A stretch of DNA of 64,000 nucleotides from Castanea sativa. Its lineage: Eukaryota > Streptophyta > Magnoliopsida > Fagales > Fagaceae. The notes beneath the pieces were generated by a model. That model was not told the origin of the DNA. It saw only the letters and a list, made by a program, of their open reading frames with translations, and did not search any database. The translations under genes and the position numbers were made by a program. The stretch spans positions 55,653,464-55,717,463 of the forward strand of contig NC_134015.1 in assembly GCF_040712315.1 (NCBI RefSeq). Direction: 5' to 3'. This document shows, one piece after another, positions 36,101 to 48,185 of this stretch. The stretch's first letter is position 1, and the number at the start of each line of letters is the position of its first letter.

Positions 36101-37672
36101 AAGAAAGGAGGTCTTTGGTTCATGTCATGGGCCCAACATTGCTCTGTTAATCTAAAACCATTGAATATGAAAAGAGATTAGCAATCTGATTGTTCAAGTT
36201 CTAGCGTATATCTCGGATAATATTTACAAAAGTTTTTTATTCATATAGCAACAGTGCTTTTCTTCTAAAAAATAACAGAGTATCCAATTGTAAATCAGCA
36301 TCCTAATGCATGTTGAACAACATGACATGATTTTGGTTGAATAGATTACATAAATGCTGAATACAGGCAAATAAATCTACTGAGAATGGTGTCAGAGTCT
36401 AAGAAGAAGATCAGAAATTGCAAGTGCAAATTAATGAAAATATTATGAAGATAGTATAATTAATGACCATGAGATAACCATTTTGGCTGATAAGAATCCA
36501 CAATTATTTGCAATAATGGGTTTTATGAATTTCTTCAATCTACCAAAAAGTTATTTGCTCTAAATCATTATCTATGCCAAATGAGAGATCAAATAGGCAC
36601 AGTTCATACAAGTAGATGTCAAAAGAAAAGAATGAGAAATTGCAGAGAGCTAAAAAGCATATGCCAAGTCGGGATTGGGAAAACAAGGACAATAAGATAT
36701 GAAAGCAATCAGGAATTAGTGATAGTACCAATACAATACAAGATCAGCAACAATGGTTTTCTCAAGGAACAAAATTAGTCAATGGACCAGTTAGAAGAGA
36801 TTAGTTCTGTTGAAGGTGTTGCAGGAACAACAGGGAGATGAAAAAGAACACGAGACAAGGCTGTAAGGAAGACAAGACAGCTGACAATTTTTTTTTTGGC
36901 AAAATGGTGGCTGATAATTTCAACTGTTCATGTACTTAGACCACAAGAAAAGAAGAGAAAGGAAAAGAGGAAATATGTATACCTAGACAGAATAGAATGA
37001 TGACAACAACAATTTGTGCAGCTAAAAATTAGTTTGGGTAAAGCTTTGTTGAGTCAAATTATTAATAATTATACAGCAGAAAAATCTTAGATTCATTTTA
37101 TTAGGAAAAAAAATATGATTCATAGTTGGGCCATGCATGCATGACAAAAGAAGCAACTTTGTGGTTGATAAAATTTTCACAACAAACTTACTCTCTCAAT
37201 TCAGGAGTATATCCTTTTGAGCGAAATGTAGGCCTGTTTCCCTCACTCACATATTTTGCCGCTTCATAAGGCTCAAGGTTTGCAAGTGGTGGGTCCCCTT
37301 CAAGCATCTGGATTAGTTGGGAACATTATGAATTAGAACCAATTTCAAGTACTTTGAGATGATCTTATCTCAAATCCTTACAGAAGCAAGCATTACCTCA
37401 TAAAGTATCATTGCGAAAGAGAAGACATCAATCTTCTTATCATATCTCCGGTGCTTGAAAACTTCAGGAGCCATATACCGGTCTTTTGTTTCATTTCCAC
37501 ACCCATAAGAAGGGAAAAAATAATTAAGTTTTCAGTATTATAAATCGTATTTCAATATACAGAAGTTATCAGAGACACTCACAAATTCCAGTCTCTCCAG
37601 TCATTTTGTAAACGTCATGAGTATTCTGAACCTTGATGAGCTTGCTTAGTCCAAAATCTCCAGCTTTTAAAT
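33160..37672. repeat. Segmental duplication, copy 2
   Basis: Direct partner of 1-4229. It includes the complete MITE at 33555-33949 and continues without a break into the intact kinase gene, so it is the parental-like copy. 34175-36024 is 3' flank of the kinase gene, with no independent gene. Confidence 0.93.
33555..33949. mobile_element. Complete MITE, PIF/Harbinger-like
   Basis: Imperfect 20-bp terminal inverted repeats (AAGCATTCTCATTCGGGATT, and on the right AATCCCCAATGCTAGTGCTC; 15 of 20 match) flanked by TTA on both sides, the target-site size of PIF/Harbinger elements. Internally there is a palindrome at about 33806-33840 (aacagttggttct...agaaccaactgtt). About 395 bp with no coding capacity. 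Confidence 0.72.
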
Positions 37673-40600
37673 GGTCTGCACTGGAATTGATCAGAAGAAC
37701 ATTCCTGAAATTTATAAACATATTTCATCAGGTAAAATAAAATGAAGGTACAGAGGCCAGCTACATGTTCTTGATGATGAAAACCAGAACAAAAGAAATA
37801 AAATGTAACCATTTCAATTGGGGAAAACAGCATTTCATCCTGTGAAGACTAATAATCTCCTAATTACAAGGACATGTTAAAATACTGATTAGAGCATGAC
37901 ATCAGTAGTCACCAGTAAAATATAAAGAAGTTAATATGCCCACCAAAATCTGAAACAGAATAACTTCACCTTGGTTTTAGGTCCCGGTGAATTATGACGT
38001 TTGGCTCATTGTGAAGATAAGCCATGCCTCTGCCCACATAAGATAATAGAAATCAGATTAGCATAACAATTGAACTCACTTGAGTTTTTAAATTCTTTTC
38101 TTTCTTTTTTTTTTGATAACAAACAATAGATTGAGTTTAATACAAAAACAGATGTCCAAAAAAGAGGATGATCTAAGCAGTAGCAGAACTCCAATCAATG
38201 CAACTGACAAACACACACACACACGTGTTCGCACGTGTGCATGCATGTATAATTGTTTTCCACATTTCTCCACTTCCCTTCAATTGATGAGGATCCATAG
38301 CAGCCCAATTAATTGTGATTAACGAATGTAGTTCTGGATACGTATCACTCTATACAAAATTAGTTCATACAACCTCAAAAAAAGAGTGAAACTAAAATGA
38401 ACTTTTCTACTTAAGTACAACAATTATTTACAAACACAGATGCAATAATTGTTGGGTATACACGTGTGTGTGAAGTCCCACATTGAATAATGATGAGAAC
38501 AATGAGTGACTAATATAACATAGTAGAGCTCATATCCATTGGGCTCAAGCCTTTTGAATTAAGCATGTCTCTATATGTTATATTAACTACTCAATGAGTC
38601 TCTCCAAGAAATTTATCTCCCCAACAATAACCAACAATCTATAACAATGGGGTTCAGGTATGGCATTCTTCTAGAAGTAGTTAGAACTTGAAGTACCTGG
38701 CAATGTCCAATGCAAAGTTGATAGCTGTTGAAGGACCAAGTGAACCTTTTTCCTTGAGGTACTGATGGAGATCACCCTAAAACAGCAGATGAATGCAACA
38801 ATTAAGGAAGGTGTCTCTATAAGTACATTCTTTAAATCACTAGCAAGAACTTCAAACCACACAATTATGATTCTATTATCCTAACCCTTTTTTTTTATTT
38901 TTTTATTTTTTAAAAAAGAAAAAGAAAAAAGCATTTATATACCCCTCGTAAGTACTCAGTAATTAACATCAGGGGCTTCTTCTCCGTGACAGCTCCAAGA
39001 AATTGGACTATATTAGGGTGACGAAGCTTCACTAGCAAATTAACCTCATGCCTGAAGTCCTGACTGAATCAGGAAAGCAAAGAATAGGTAAGCAATTTAC
39101 ATTTTTGATAAACAAGAAACTGGATCAGAAAGAAAATTTGATTATATTTATAGGAGACAAGGATTAATTGTTTTTTTAATGACAGTGGCCCTCCAGAAAT
39201 CTTTTTTTTTTTTTTTAAATATAAACTTCATCCTTTACTTTGGTTTTGATCACATTTCCCACTCAATTTCAAAATTTTTTTTTTTTTTTATAAGTATTTC
39301 CCACTCAATTTCATAAAATAAGCCATAAGTACAACTCAACTCAACCAAGCCCTAATCGACTGATAAATGGATCCTTTTACGCCACTTGGTCCTTTCTAGG
39401 GCCATATCCCTAGCTACCTCTTGAAGAATCATGTCTTTCCTTAAAACTTTGTCACTAGTTGGGAACTACCCAGCTCATATATAAATAAGATTCATGTTCA
39501 TAACAATGCCTATCAACCTACCAAACCCTCCTTTTTTACCCAGGCTTGAGATTGGCTATGCGAAAGGATATGATAATAAAGTATGACGTTGGTGGAGTTA
39601 GGACATAATATATAAACCATAAAAAAAAAAAAGGGAAATAATACACTATTCATTGAAAACAATCAACTTATGCTGTTGCAAATAAAAAAAGCAAACAAAA
39701 AGCGGCACCCCTATATGGAATTTTATAAGAAAATGTATCTTACATCACCAATCTGTCATCTGAAAGTGATGGAAGAATGCGTTTGACAGCTACAGGTGTT
39801 CCACGCCAACAGGCTTTTAAAATCTCCCCAAAAGACCCCTGCCAGCATCAGCCATCATCAGTGAAGTACATCTGACAGATATATTAATAGTAATACAAAC
39901 CAAGAGCTGTGTCCTGATATCCAGATTTCCAGCAGCATATGAATTATTTAAGTTGCAAACTAAATTAAAGAACTAACAAGGCACCACAGACCCGCAGCAT
40001 GAAACAAATAAGAGAAATTACAGAATAAAGATGGAAATATATTAGCATAAAGAAACTACCCATTCTTACAATCAAAGCTACCTTATATTTTGTTTAGGTG
40101 AAGATAATCATCTCAGCACTTTACCTAGCCAGGGGAAATAAAGTACAAGAATATTGTATAGGTGGCATCTTGTAATGGAGAATGAAAGCATGTAATAAGA
40201 CATAACATGATCCCTAAAAACAAAAGGTAATAAATTCTCCATTAATCTTTCATACTAACTCCTGAAGATAACCTAGAATGGTTCTTTTTGTAATGGTCAT
40301 ACACAATCTAGCATACTAAATCACATTTTCCAGCTAAGAAAAATAGCAATTACAAAATATAGGAGTTTAAACAGTCCAAATATTACCAAAACCAGATGCA
40401 GATTCTAGAACCGCTAAAATTAAAATGCATTCTGGCTGCAGAATAGTAGACAGAAAACCCTAGTAATGATGTTTGAATACACCAATCACTGGTGCCCAGT
40501 TTAGAACATTCAAACAATCACATACAATCTGTTTATCACCAATATCAAGAAAAATAAAATCACACCTTCCCGATCATAGCTGAGGTTGAGAAGTCCAGCT

Positions 40601-43600
40601 CAGAAGGGTCAATTTCCCAGTCACACTTGTTTGGCAGAGGGGGCGGAACAGGCTTTGGTTCAAAATGACTTCCATTTTGGCCCTGCAGAACACTTGAACT
40701 TAGAGCCCGCACAAGAAAATGAAACACAAAATCCACAAGATATAAGAGAGTCTTCATGCAGTATTCAGGTATTCCTAGCATTATTATGCCAATGGAAGGA
40801 ATTTGATGCTAAAGCACTTAGCACAAACAAGAGATAGGCAGATAGCATTTCCACTTTGAAGCAAACTGGTTATATATGACTTGTAAACTGTTTCCATATC
40901 TATAAGAAAACACATATTGTTGCAGCCAACAAGAGTTCGAGGAAAAAGAAAATTAAATTCTAAAACATTCAAGAATTGTGGTCTATTTTCAATGTGGCAC
41001 CTTTCATAGCCTAATTAAGTTATTATTGAGTCTTAATATTAAGTTTATTTAGGTTAGAAAGTTGTTGCTTCAGTTTAATTATAATAAGTGTAATCTGGTA
41101 ATTTCAATATTTTGTGGAATGGGTTGTAATAGGCTGTATCCAAGGCCCATGAGTCCTAATGTACGTTTTGAGTCCTTTTTCTAATAGTTGTAGAAATTCT
41201 TAATTACTTCACCTTGTTATTGGGAGTTCTGTTTATAGGAAAATTTTATTCAGGATTTCCTAGTCTTTCCGGGAACAGGTTCTGCAATAACCTATATGTA
41301 GGCCACTATGTAGTCAATAACTTTCAAATAAAGAGATTAAATGAGTGCTTGGATAGCTGAAAAGCATCCTGCGCTTTGCGTTTTTTTTTTTCCCTAGACA
41401 GCGCCTCTTGCACTGTTCATGGTCCATGAACAATGCATTTAGGCTTATGAACAGTAACTTCTTTGTGAATAGTAACTTTACTATTATTTTTTTATTGTTT
41501 TCAGTTTTCAGTAAAATAAGCAATATCCAAACAGATCCTAAATTCAATAAAATTTCAGCAGCTTATTTTAAACTTTGAGAGTGATTGCTATGCCTTAAGA
41601 CATTTTAGAATACAATAGAATACCTTAGACAAGTTATCCAACTTGTGATCAAGAATTAGTTAAACATATAAAAAAAGTAGCCTCTTGAGAGCTTAGAACA
41701 CCATATATTTCATAGGTAGCACCCCTTAGGTGTTTTCAATGATACAAGTTTCAAAAACAGCTGGGAACTCAAAGTGCGAGCAAGACTTCAAATCAACCAT
41801 GATGTTTAGAGGTTCAAAGCCACCATTAGATATTATTACGTGCTCATTCTGAAAATAGACAAAGACTCATTCCGTCCAAAGTTAACTATCGAGAACCCAG
41901 TACCAAGATAGAGTCCCTTTCAAGATCGCAAAGGCTAAATGCCAATTTACCCCAAAGTCAGCTTGATTAGCAGGTATAATAAGTGATACACCAAACTAAG
42001 TTCTTTTTCCTCTTTTTTTTTTTTTTTTTTTTTTGTTAAAGGGAAATCACATGTTAACTTCCCTCTGCTTAGATAGCAGAGAGTAGAAGAGGGAGATTTG
42101 CCGTAGCAGCTGCCATGGCTGCAAAGTAAAGGCAATTGCTAGGTAATCCAAAGATCTTTTCTTTCGATATTCATGGATAAATTTGATTCCCACCTATCAA
42201 CCCCCAGAAAATGTCTAATATCCTAGTAATCATACTTCAATGTGCTGATATATGTACGATGATGGCCAAGAGCCTTGTAGTTCAACTAGCACCTCTTGGT
42301 GTTTCCAGGGGAGTTGTCCTGGGTTCATATCCCCCCTCCCCCATTATAACTATTGAATTATAAATAAATAAATAAAAAAGGAAATAAATATATATGTGTG
42401 TGTGTGTGTACAATGATGTTATATCACATTTCATGGGGTCAATGGAAGATAAAATCCCTAAAACTCATGACTTCGGTTTATCCTTGATGGCAATCAAAAT
42501 GCAACAACAGACCAAAATAGTTTCCAGTGATGCACCTCAAAAGAAACCACTGCTAAAATTACCCAATAAAATGTAGTCTGAGTTTCTCTAAAGACTCTAA
42601 CTGAAGAGCAGTAGTATCTGAAAACGTAGACTGTCAACTAGTTCCTTAAGAGCCTAGATTTTATCACTCAACAACCAGACAATATAAAAAAGACCCTTAG
42701 TAAGCATCTCTTAGAACCTTACCTAAACAGTTACACCATTTTAATAACAGTGATAGACATTACAACTCTGATTCAAGGTCCAGGTAAAAGAAAGATAGAG
42801 AGTGAATTCCCATGTTTTTTCTTTTCAGATTATTCCATAAAATAACAAGTCCCCATTTCTATTACCGAAAGCAAATACCAACTATTTTCTTTAAGAAGAC
42901 TTTATTATCACGTTATCATTTTCTAGTTCTAATGGTAAGTGAAGAAGGCCATGTATTTATTATCTAATATAATGGTCAGTTATATAACAGAATGAAAAGC
43001 ATCTTCTATTCCAATATTGATAAAAACAGATTCATCTCTAGTATTAATAAATTCTGAACTAAACCCTAGTACCAATACATAATGGCCAACAGATTATTAA
43101 CATTTGGAAGATACATTCTAGTAAGTGCTGTTTTATTCATTTATTTATTGGTAAGTTATACAAGCACTAGGTGGATTTCAAACCCTCTACCTTACCATCC
43201 ACCTATTCTAATTGGAGAAGTACCCATTGATTCATTAACTCTACTAAAAGCAGTTTGGAAGAAGCAACCCAGTATAGTAACTAGGATTTTACTAACAGAT
43301 TAGGGCATCCATTAATAAACCATTTTAGGAAACTTGTTATGGGAAAATGAAAAAGCAGCTGATATTTTTTTTACAACTTTTTCAATTTCTCATAAAAAGT
43401 TTTCTAGAATGGTTGATTAATAGATGCCCTAAGGGCACTCATTAACCAGACCTAGTAACTAATCAACAATAAGGAGAAAAAAACATGTAATCGTAGACTC
43501 AACAACTCAATGAAACAAGACAAGAAGAAGAAGCTAACTAACCATTTGCAAGCAAATGACATTAAATAGCAAAAGGAAAGACAAGAAGAGGAAAATTAAA

Positions 43601-44711
43601 GCCAGAGACTTACATAAGACGAGCCACCGTATGATTTTAACAACTCGATCATGGTATGCTTTTTAGCTCCTTCAGCATCGGCCAAAGGCTGTCACAAGAG
43701 AACCTCCATACAATTAGTACCCAATTACCGTTCCACATTAAATTTAAGCCCCAAAAATAAAAATCACTTTTACTTCTAATGCATATCGAAACATTACATT
43801 TGAACCGCAAGATTTACTACCCTTTTTCTTTAATGATAGTGCACTCGCAATATCCCTCCTAAGCTTCAAAACCAAGAAATGTACCCCTTAACCATTGTTA
43901 ATTTATCCGTCCCTTGCTGTTAGGGTTTTCATTAAATTTAACAAAAAAAATTCAAAAAATTTAATAAAATACATGTCTAACAGAAATTTGAAATTCTCAC
44001 TAAATTGTCGATTCTACCAAAAGCTTAAGCCATTATTCTAACCGTTAAAATAATAGTTAAACGATTAAATCCACCATTTGCAATTGCCAATTTATCAGTA
44101 AACAAATTACCAATACCGAACACCGAGATGGAATCTATTCATTTAAATTTAAACACAGTTATACTATCAATTCCATTGTTCAAATCAAAACTTACTTGTA
44201 CACAACAATTTGCACAATTTTTTTTTTTTTATTATTATTACTGTTGAATTTCACAATTATATTTTCAAATTAAACAAATAAAGTGAAAAAAGAAAAAGAA
44301 ATTAACACTGCAAAAAAAAAAAAAATTGACGAAGAAACAGTAAAAGAGAGAGTGTTTGTTTTGTTTTTTGTTTTTTACGGTGTTCTTCCATCGATCCTGA
44401 GCGTTGACATCGGCGCCATACTCGATCAAGCACTTCGCGACTTCGATCCAGCCGTGGAGCGACGCCACGTGGAGCGGCGTGCGGTTGTCGTAGTCCCTAG
44501 CGTGCACCAGCGTCGGATCTTCCTCCAGAAGTTTCCGGACGGCTCCGGCGTCGTTTTGGTGCGCGTGCCAGAGAATCGAAGAGGTCCGGCTCACTCTCGC
44601 CTTCTCCTTCTCCTTCTGCTTCAACGGCAACGGCGCTGACGTGGAGCCTCCGCCTCCGCCGCCGCCTTTGCTGCCGGTGCTGTCTCCGCCGGAGGATGTG
44701 TCGGAGCTCAT
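36025..44711 (-). CDS. VIK: VIK-like ankyrin-repeat protein kinase (Raf-like/ILK-type), 443 aa
   Basis: Exons, minus strand: 44711-44379, 43688-43614, 40682-40566, 39838-39744, 39063-38943, 38776-38697, 38029-37970, 37704-37583, 37482-37397, 37307-37192, 36151-36025; all GT-AG and in frame. N-terminus is low complexity (Ser/Gly-rich, poly-Gly), then ankyrin repeats (about 47-135; RTPLHVASLHGWIEVAKCL, GADVNAQDRWKNT), then the kinase: P-loop GKGSFGEI (174-181), Lys194 in VAVK, HRDLKPRN (288-295), DFG 310-312, APE 339-341. Arabidopsis VIK binds the receptor kinase VH1/BRL2 in vein patterning and has been linked to tonoplast sugar transport; the role here is inferred from similarity. Odd: residue 334, Ser in the family GSYRYMAPE motif, is Ile, and Val before GDFG is Ala308. 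Introns carry MITEs and a SINE. A (GA)n tract lies upstream of the ATG. Confidence 0.93.
38447..38628. mobile_element. Foldback/MITE-like element in VIK intron
   Basis: Ends are inverted: ATTGTTGGG on the left and CCCAACAAT on the right. An internal inverted pair, gagtgactaatataacat and atgttatattaactactc, is also present. Contains gtcccacattg, common in plant short repeats. About 180 bp and non-coding; class uncertain. Confidence 0.5.
41342..41540 (-). mobile_element. MITE of the GGGTCCGTTTGGATA family, reverse orientation, in VIK intron
   Basis: The right end tatccaaacagatccta is the inverse of the left end of the copies at 51514 and 62991, and the interior shares gttcatgaacagtaac and gttttcagttttcag motifs with them. 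The left end is more diverged. Confidence 0.6.
42262..42375 (+). mobile_element. tRNA-derived SINE in VIK intron
   Basis: A Pol III A-box-like tagttcaactagcacc and a B-box-like GGTTCATATCC lie at tRNA-like spacing, followed by a ccccctccccca run and an AT-rich simple tail (aaataaataaataaaaaa). No complete tRNA fold is possible. Confidence 0.6.
43300..43432. mobile_element. Short MITE with long terminal inverted repeats in VIK intron
   Basis: 133 bp: the left end TTAGGGCATCCATTAATAAA pairs with the right end, whose complement begins TTAGGGCATCTATTAATCAA; similarity runs for about 33 bases. Superfamily not determined. Confidence 0.75.
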
Positions 44712-44826
44712 TAGATCGGCTCGGATCGGGTTGGAAACTATCTAAAGAATTCGGATCCAAGTCGGGTAGGATATTAGATATTGAATTTTGAAAGTGGGAA
44801 ATGGATTTTGATTTTTTTTTTTTTTT

Positions 44827-44828
<2 letters not shown>

Positions 44829-44858
<30 letters not shown>
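44829..44858. repeat. (GA)n microsatellite upstream of the VIK-like gene
   Basis: A GA run about 120 bp upstream of the ATG; on the gene strand it reads as CT, a common 5' UTR or core promoter feature in plants. Confidence 0.7.
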
Positions 44859-44864
<6 letters not shown>

Positions 44865-45527
44865 GTTCGGTATTCTATCCGTTATTCTAGTTTTACTTTT
44901 TCAACACTGCTCATGTGTATGTATATACCAGCCTAGCAAGCGTTATTCCGTAACTATTATGTATTTTTGCTAATATTATTTATACAATAATCAGTATGTT
45001 ATTGATTATAAGATGATGCAATAATTTAGTATTAAGCTTTAGGGGAGAAAAAAAAAATCTTTTGAATAAATCTTATAGATAGTGCATATATTGAAAATGC
45101 ATAATAAAATTGTAACAATAAAACTACTTACAAAATACATGTGATGACCTTTATATAGTTTTTTTAATCCTAAAATTTAGTCATTTACGACACATCCATA
45201 ACATAAGTAAATAAAAGCATAAATTGAAAATTTTATGGCAAGAGATACATGTTAATTGTATAAAACCACAATTATATTTTGAGATTTTTTTTAATAAAGT
45301 ATTAAATGGTGCTTTAACCTTAACAAAAGGCTAATACAATTGGGAATTAATGTTTAGAAGTATCTAGAAAAAACTTATTAATTTACTTATGAGCCTTATA
45401 AAAATGCAATATAAGTATTGATAATCATAGTTTGTCAATTTTAAATTTATTGGATACTCAGCTATTGTAAAAATTAGTAGAAGCATCCAAATTCCAATCC
45501 AAAAATGCAAGCCATGTACCAGGTGGA

Positions 45528-45955
45528 TGGGTAGTTTTTAAACATGGGATAGAAAGTGGGATTTTTTTTAAATAGTACATGGATAGAACATGAGATTTTT
45601 TTTAAAATGTGTAGTTTTTTTTCCAAAATATGGAAGATATTTTTTTTTTTTTAAGTAAAACGTGAATTTGGGTTTAAAAAAAAAGTTGGTCGGGTAGTTT
45701 TTAAATGTGGGATAGAAAGTTAGATTTTTTTTAAATAATACATGGATAGAACATGGGAGTTTTTTTAAATGTGTAGTTTTTTTTCCAAAATATGGAAGAG
45801 ATTTTTTTTTTTTTTTTTAAGTAAAACGTGAATTTGGGTTTAAAAAAAAAGTTGGTCGGGTAGTTTTTAAATGTGGGATAGAAAGTTAGATTTCTTTTAA
45901 ATAATACATGGATAGAACATGGGAGTTTTTTTAAATGTGTATTTTTTTTTTTTTT
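45528..45955. repeat. Tandem array, unit about 166 bp, 2.6 copies
   Basis: Units begin at about 45528, 45691 and 45857 with gggtagtttttaaa.gtgggatagaaagt and contain acatggatagaacatgg and aaaacgtgaatttgggttt. The last unit is cut at about 45955. Confidence 0.85.
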
Positions 45956-47817
45956 TGATAAACTTTTAAATAAGGATAGGGTCACACCAATTCCCCACCT
46001 TAATCTTTTAAATTTCCCTAAAATTTAGCATTTTATTTTCTTTCAAAATTAGATATGTTAGTGCCTAAATATAAGGATATGGATGGAGAAGTTATACTAG
46101 TGGTTTTATAGTAGGAGTCTTTTTTTTCCCCACCAAAATATCGAAGAGATTTAAAAGGAAAAAGAAAAGAGGAAAATGTGAGATGTTTTTTTTTACAAAA
46201 GAAAACGTGATTAAGGAAAATGAAGTTAGTTGAGTTCAAATAGAACATTAGCATTATTTGGATTTTGAACAAACCGAAAGGAAACCTAAGGTTGTTTAAA
46301 AATTAAAAAATTAAAAATAAAACGTGGGATTGTGGGTTAGATTTTTAACTTTTGTTATAGATGTGTAGTAAGTGGCTAACTTTTAGGACTAAAAAACTAA
46401 AATTTTGAATTAAACAAAAATTTATAAATGTTATTAAATTTTTTAAAAAAGAACAACAATACCAAAAGAAACACTACACATCCATAACAAAAGTTAAAAA
46501 TAGTTTAAATTTCAAATATATCAACAACATCAACAACTTTTGAAATTGAGAAAAAGGTACGTAACATTTTTTATGAAGTAGTAAATTAATACTTATGGAA
46601 AAAAATTTAAATCGAATTTGACATAGAATTATACAAATGATAAATATAGTTTCTATTACAAAAGAAATTTTTTTATAACAATTTCTTAGATAACAACCAC
46701 TTTATGTGAGGTTTAATACATATAATAATTCTTGTAAAGTCTCTCACCCGAACTTATCTAATATTCCATTCCAATGACTCCTCAATGCAATCCAAAAAAT
46801 TTGTACGTACATGAACCTGAGAGAGATAAAAGAATTAAGGTTAAACCAAGTATTTTTAAAAAAAATTTAACCAACAAACCAAAGTTAGAATTTAACTCTA
46901 TCATGGACTCTTTAAAATCTAATCATCACATCATCAACTATTTAAATAAATAACTAAATAAAAAATAATAAAATTTAATGCCAAAAACATATACAATGAT
47001 GGTAAAAAAAAAAAAACTAAAAAACTTTAACGCCAAAAACATATACAATGAAGGTAAAAAAAATTCTTAAAAAGAAAAAAAAAATATGTAGAAGGAAAAA
47101 AAGAAAAGAAAAGAAGAAGAAGTGAGGAAATAGAAGATAAAGATTTTTTAGAATTTAACTCTATCATGGACTCTTTAAAATCTAATCACCACATCATCAC
47201 AAAATCACATGAAAATCTAGCACAAATCATATGATCTTTAATTCTTTGCTCTTTTGTGGTTCATATCCATAATAAAATCAATTAGGCCTCTATTTTTTGT
47301 TCTCAAATATTTTATTCTAAGTAATTGAAAGAAGAAGGAGGAGGTATATAGTTGTATCATACTTATAAGTTAACTGCAAGTTGGTCAAATAGAAGCCACT
47401 AACGAAGGTAGCAATTTTTTTTTTAAAGAAACGGACATCTAGACAAATTACAATTCAAGCTTTTCCAGGTGGAAAAATTGACAATGTTCAATAAGATGAG
47501 ATTTGACGGATTATTTTGAGAATTCGTCCCTGGGATTTGAGAGAACGGGAGAGGGAAGATAAAATAAAAAAGAAAAAAAAAAGAGTAGAGCTCAAAGAAA
47601 GTAAATCATAAACCAAAAAAAAAAAAACTTGCAAAAAATAGAACCTGTAAATTTGTTGGAGCCTCTGACAATAAATTTCTTTAATCTGAAGAAAAAGAAA
47701 GGAGGATGTAGAGCTAAACTAAATGTCTTCAATCTGAAGAAGAATGAGAGATAAAAAGTTAGATAGAAACTACAAAGCGTACGTGAGTTTGTGTGGGTTT
47801 TAAAGTGTAAGAGTTTT

Positions 47818-48185
47818 AATTTACATATTTATCCTCGTTAGTTGAAAACTTATAAGTGGATATGATGAGAGTACTTTAGGTATTCAAAATGTGGAATTTA
47901 CATATTTATCCTCTTTAGTTGAAAACTTGTAAGCATATATGATGAGGGTATTTTAGGCATAAAAAATGTGGAATCCAAACAGGGAAAGCCCCTTAAATAA
48001 TAGTATAGTCATTAGTTGAAAACTTGTAAGTGAATATGATGAGGGTACTTTAGGTATCCAAAATGTGGAATTTACATATTTATCCTCCTTAGTTGAAAAC
48101 TTGTAAGCAGACATGATGAGGGTACTTTAGGCATCCAAAATGTGGAATCCAAACAGGGGAAACCCCTTAAATAGTAGTATAGATA
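47818..48185. repeat. Tandem array, unit about 76 bp within a higher-order unit
   Basis: Four copies of a segment with tagttgaaaacttgtaag and gatgagggtactttaggcat. Copies two and four end in a longer version with ggaatccaaacaggg.aa.ccccttaaata, so the array has alternating short and long forms (higher-order structure). Confidence 0.82.

Noticed and set aside
41000..41340. Possible Copia-type LTR fragment in the VIK intron
   Set aside because: Some LTR-like phrases (rgcccatgagtcc, aataaag) but no TG...CA borders, target duplication or second copy.
42262..42375. tRNA gene
   Set aside because: A- and B-box-like motifs are present but no cloverleaf arms pair; fits a tRNA-derived SINE.
43082..43303. 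Membrane-like 73-codon open frame
   Set aside because: Inside a VIK intron on the opposite strand and runs to the edge of a MITE; no family match.
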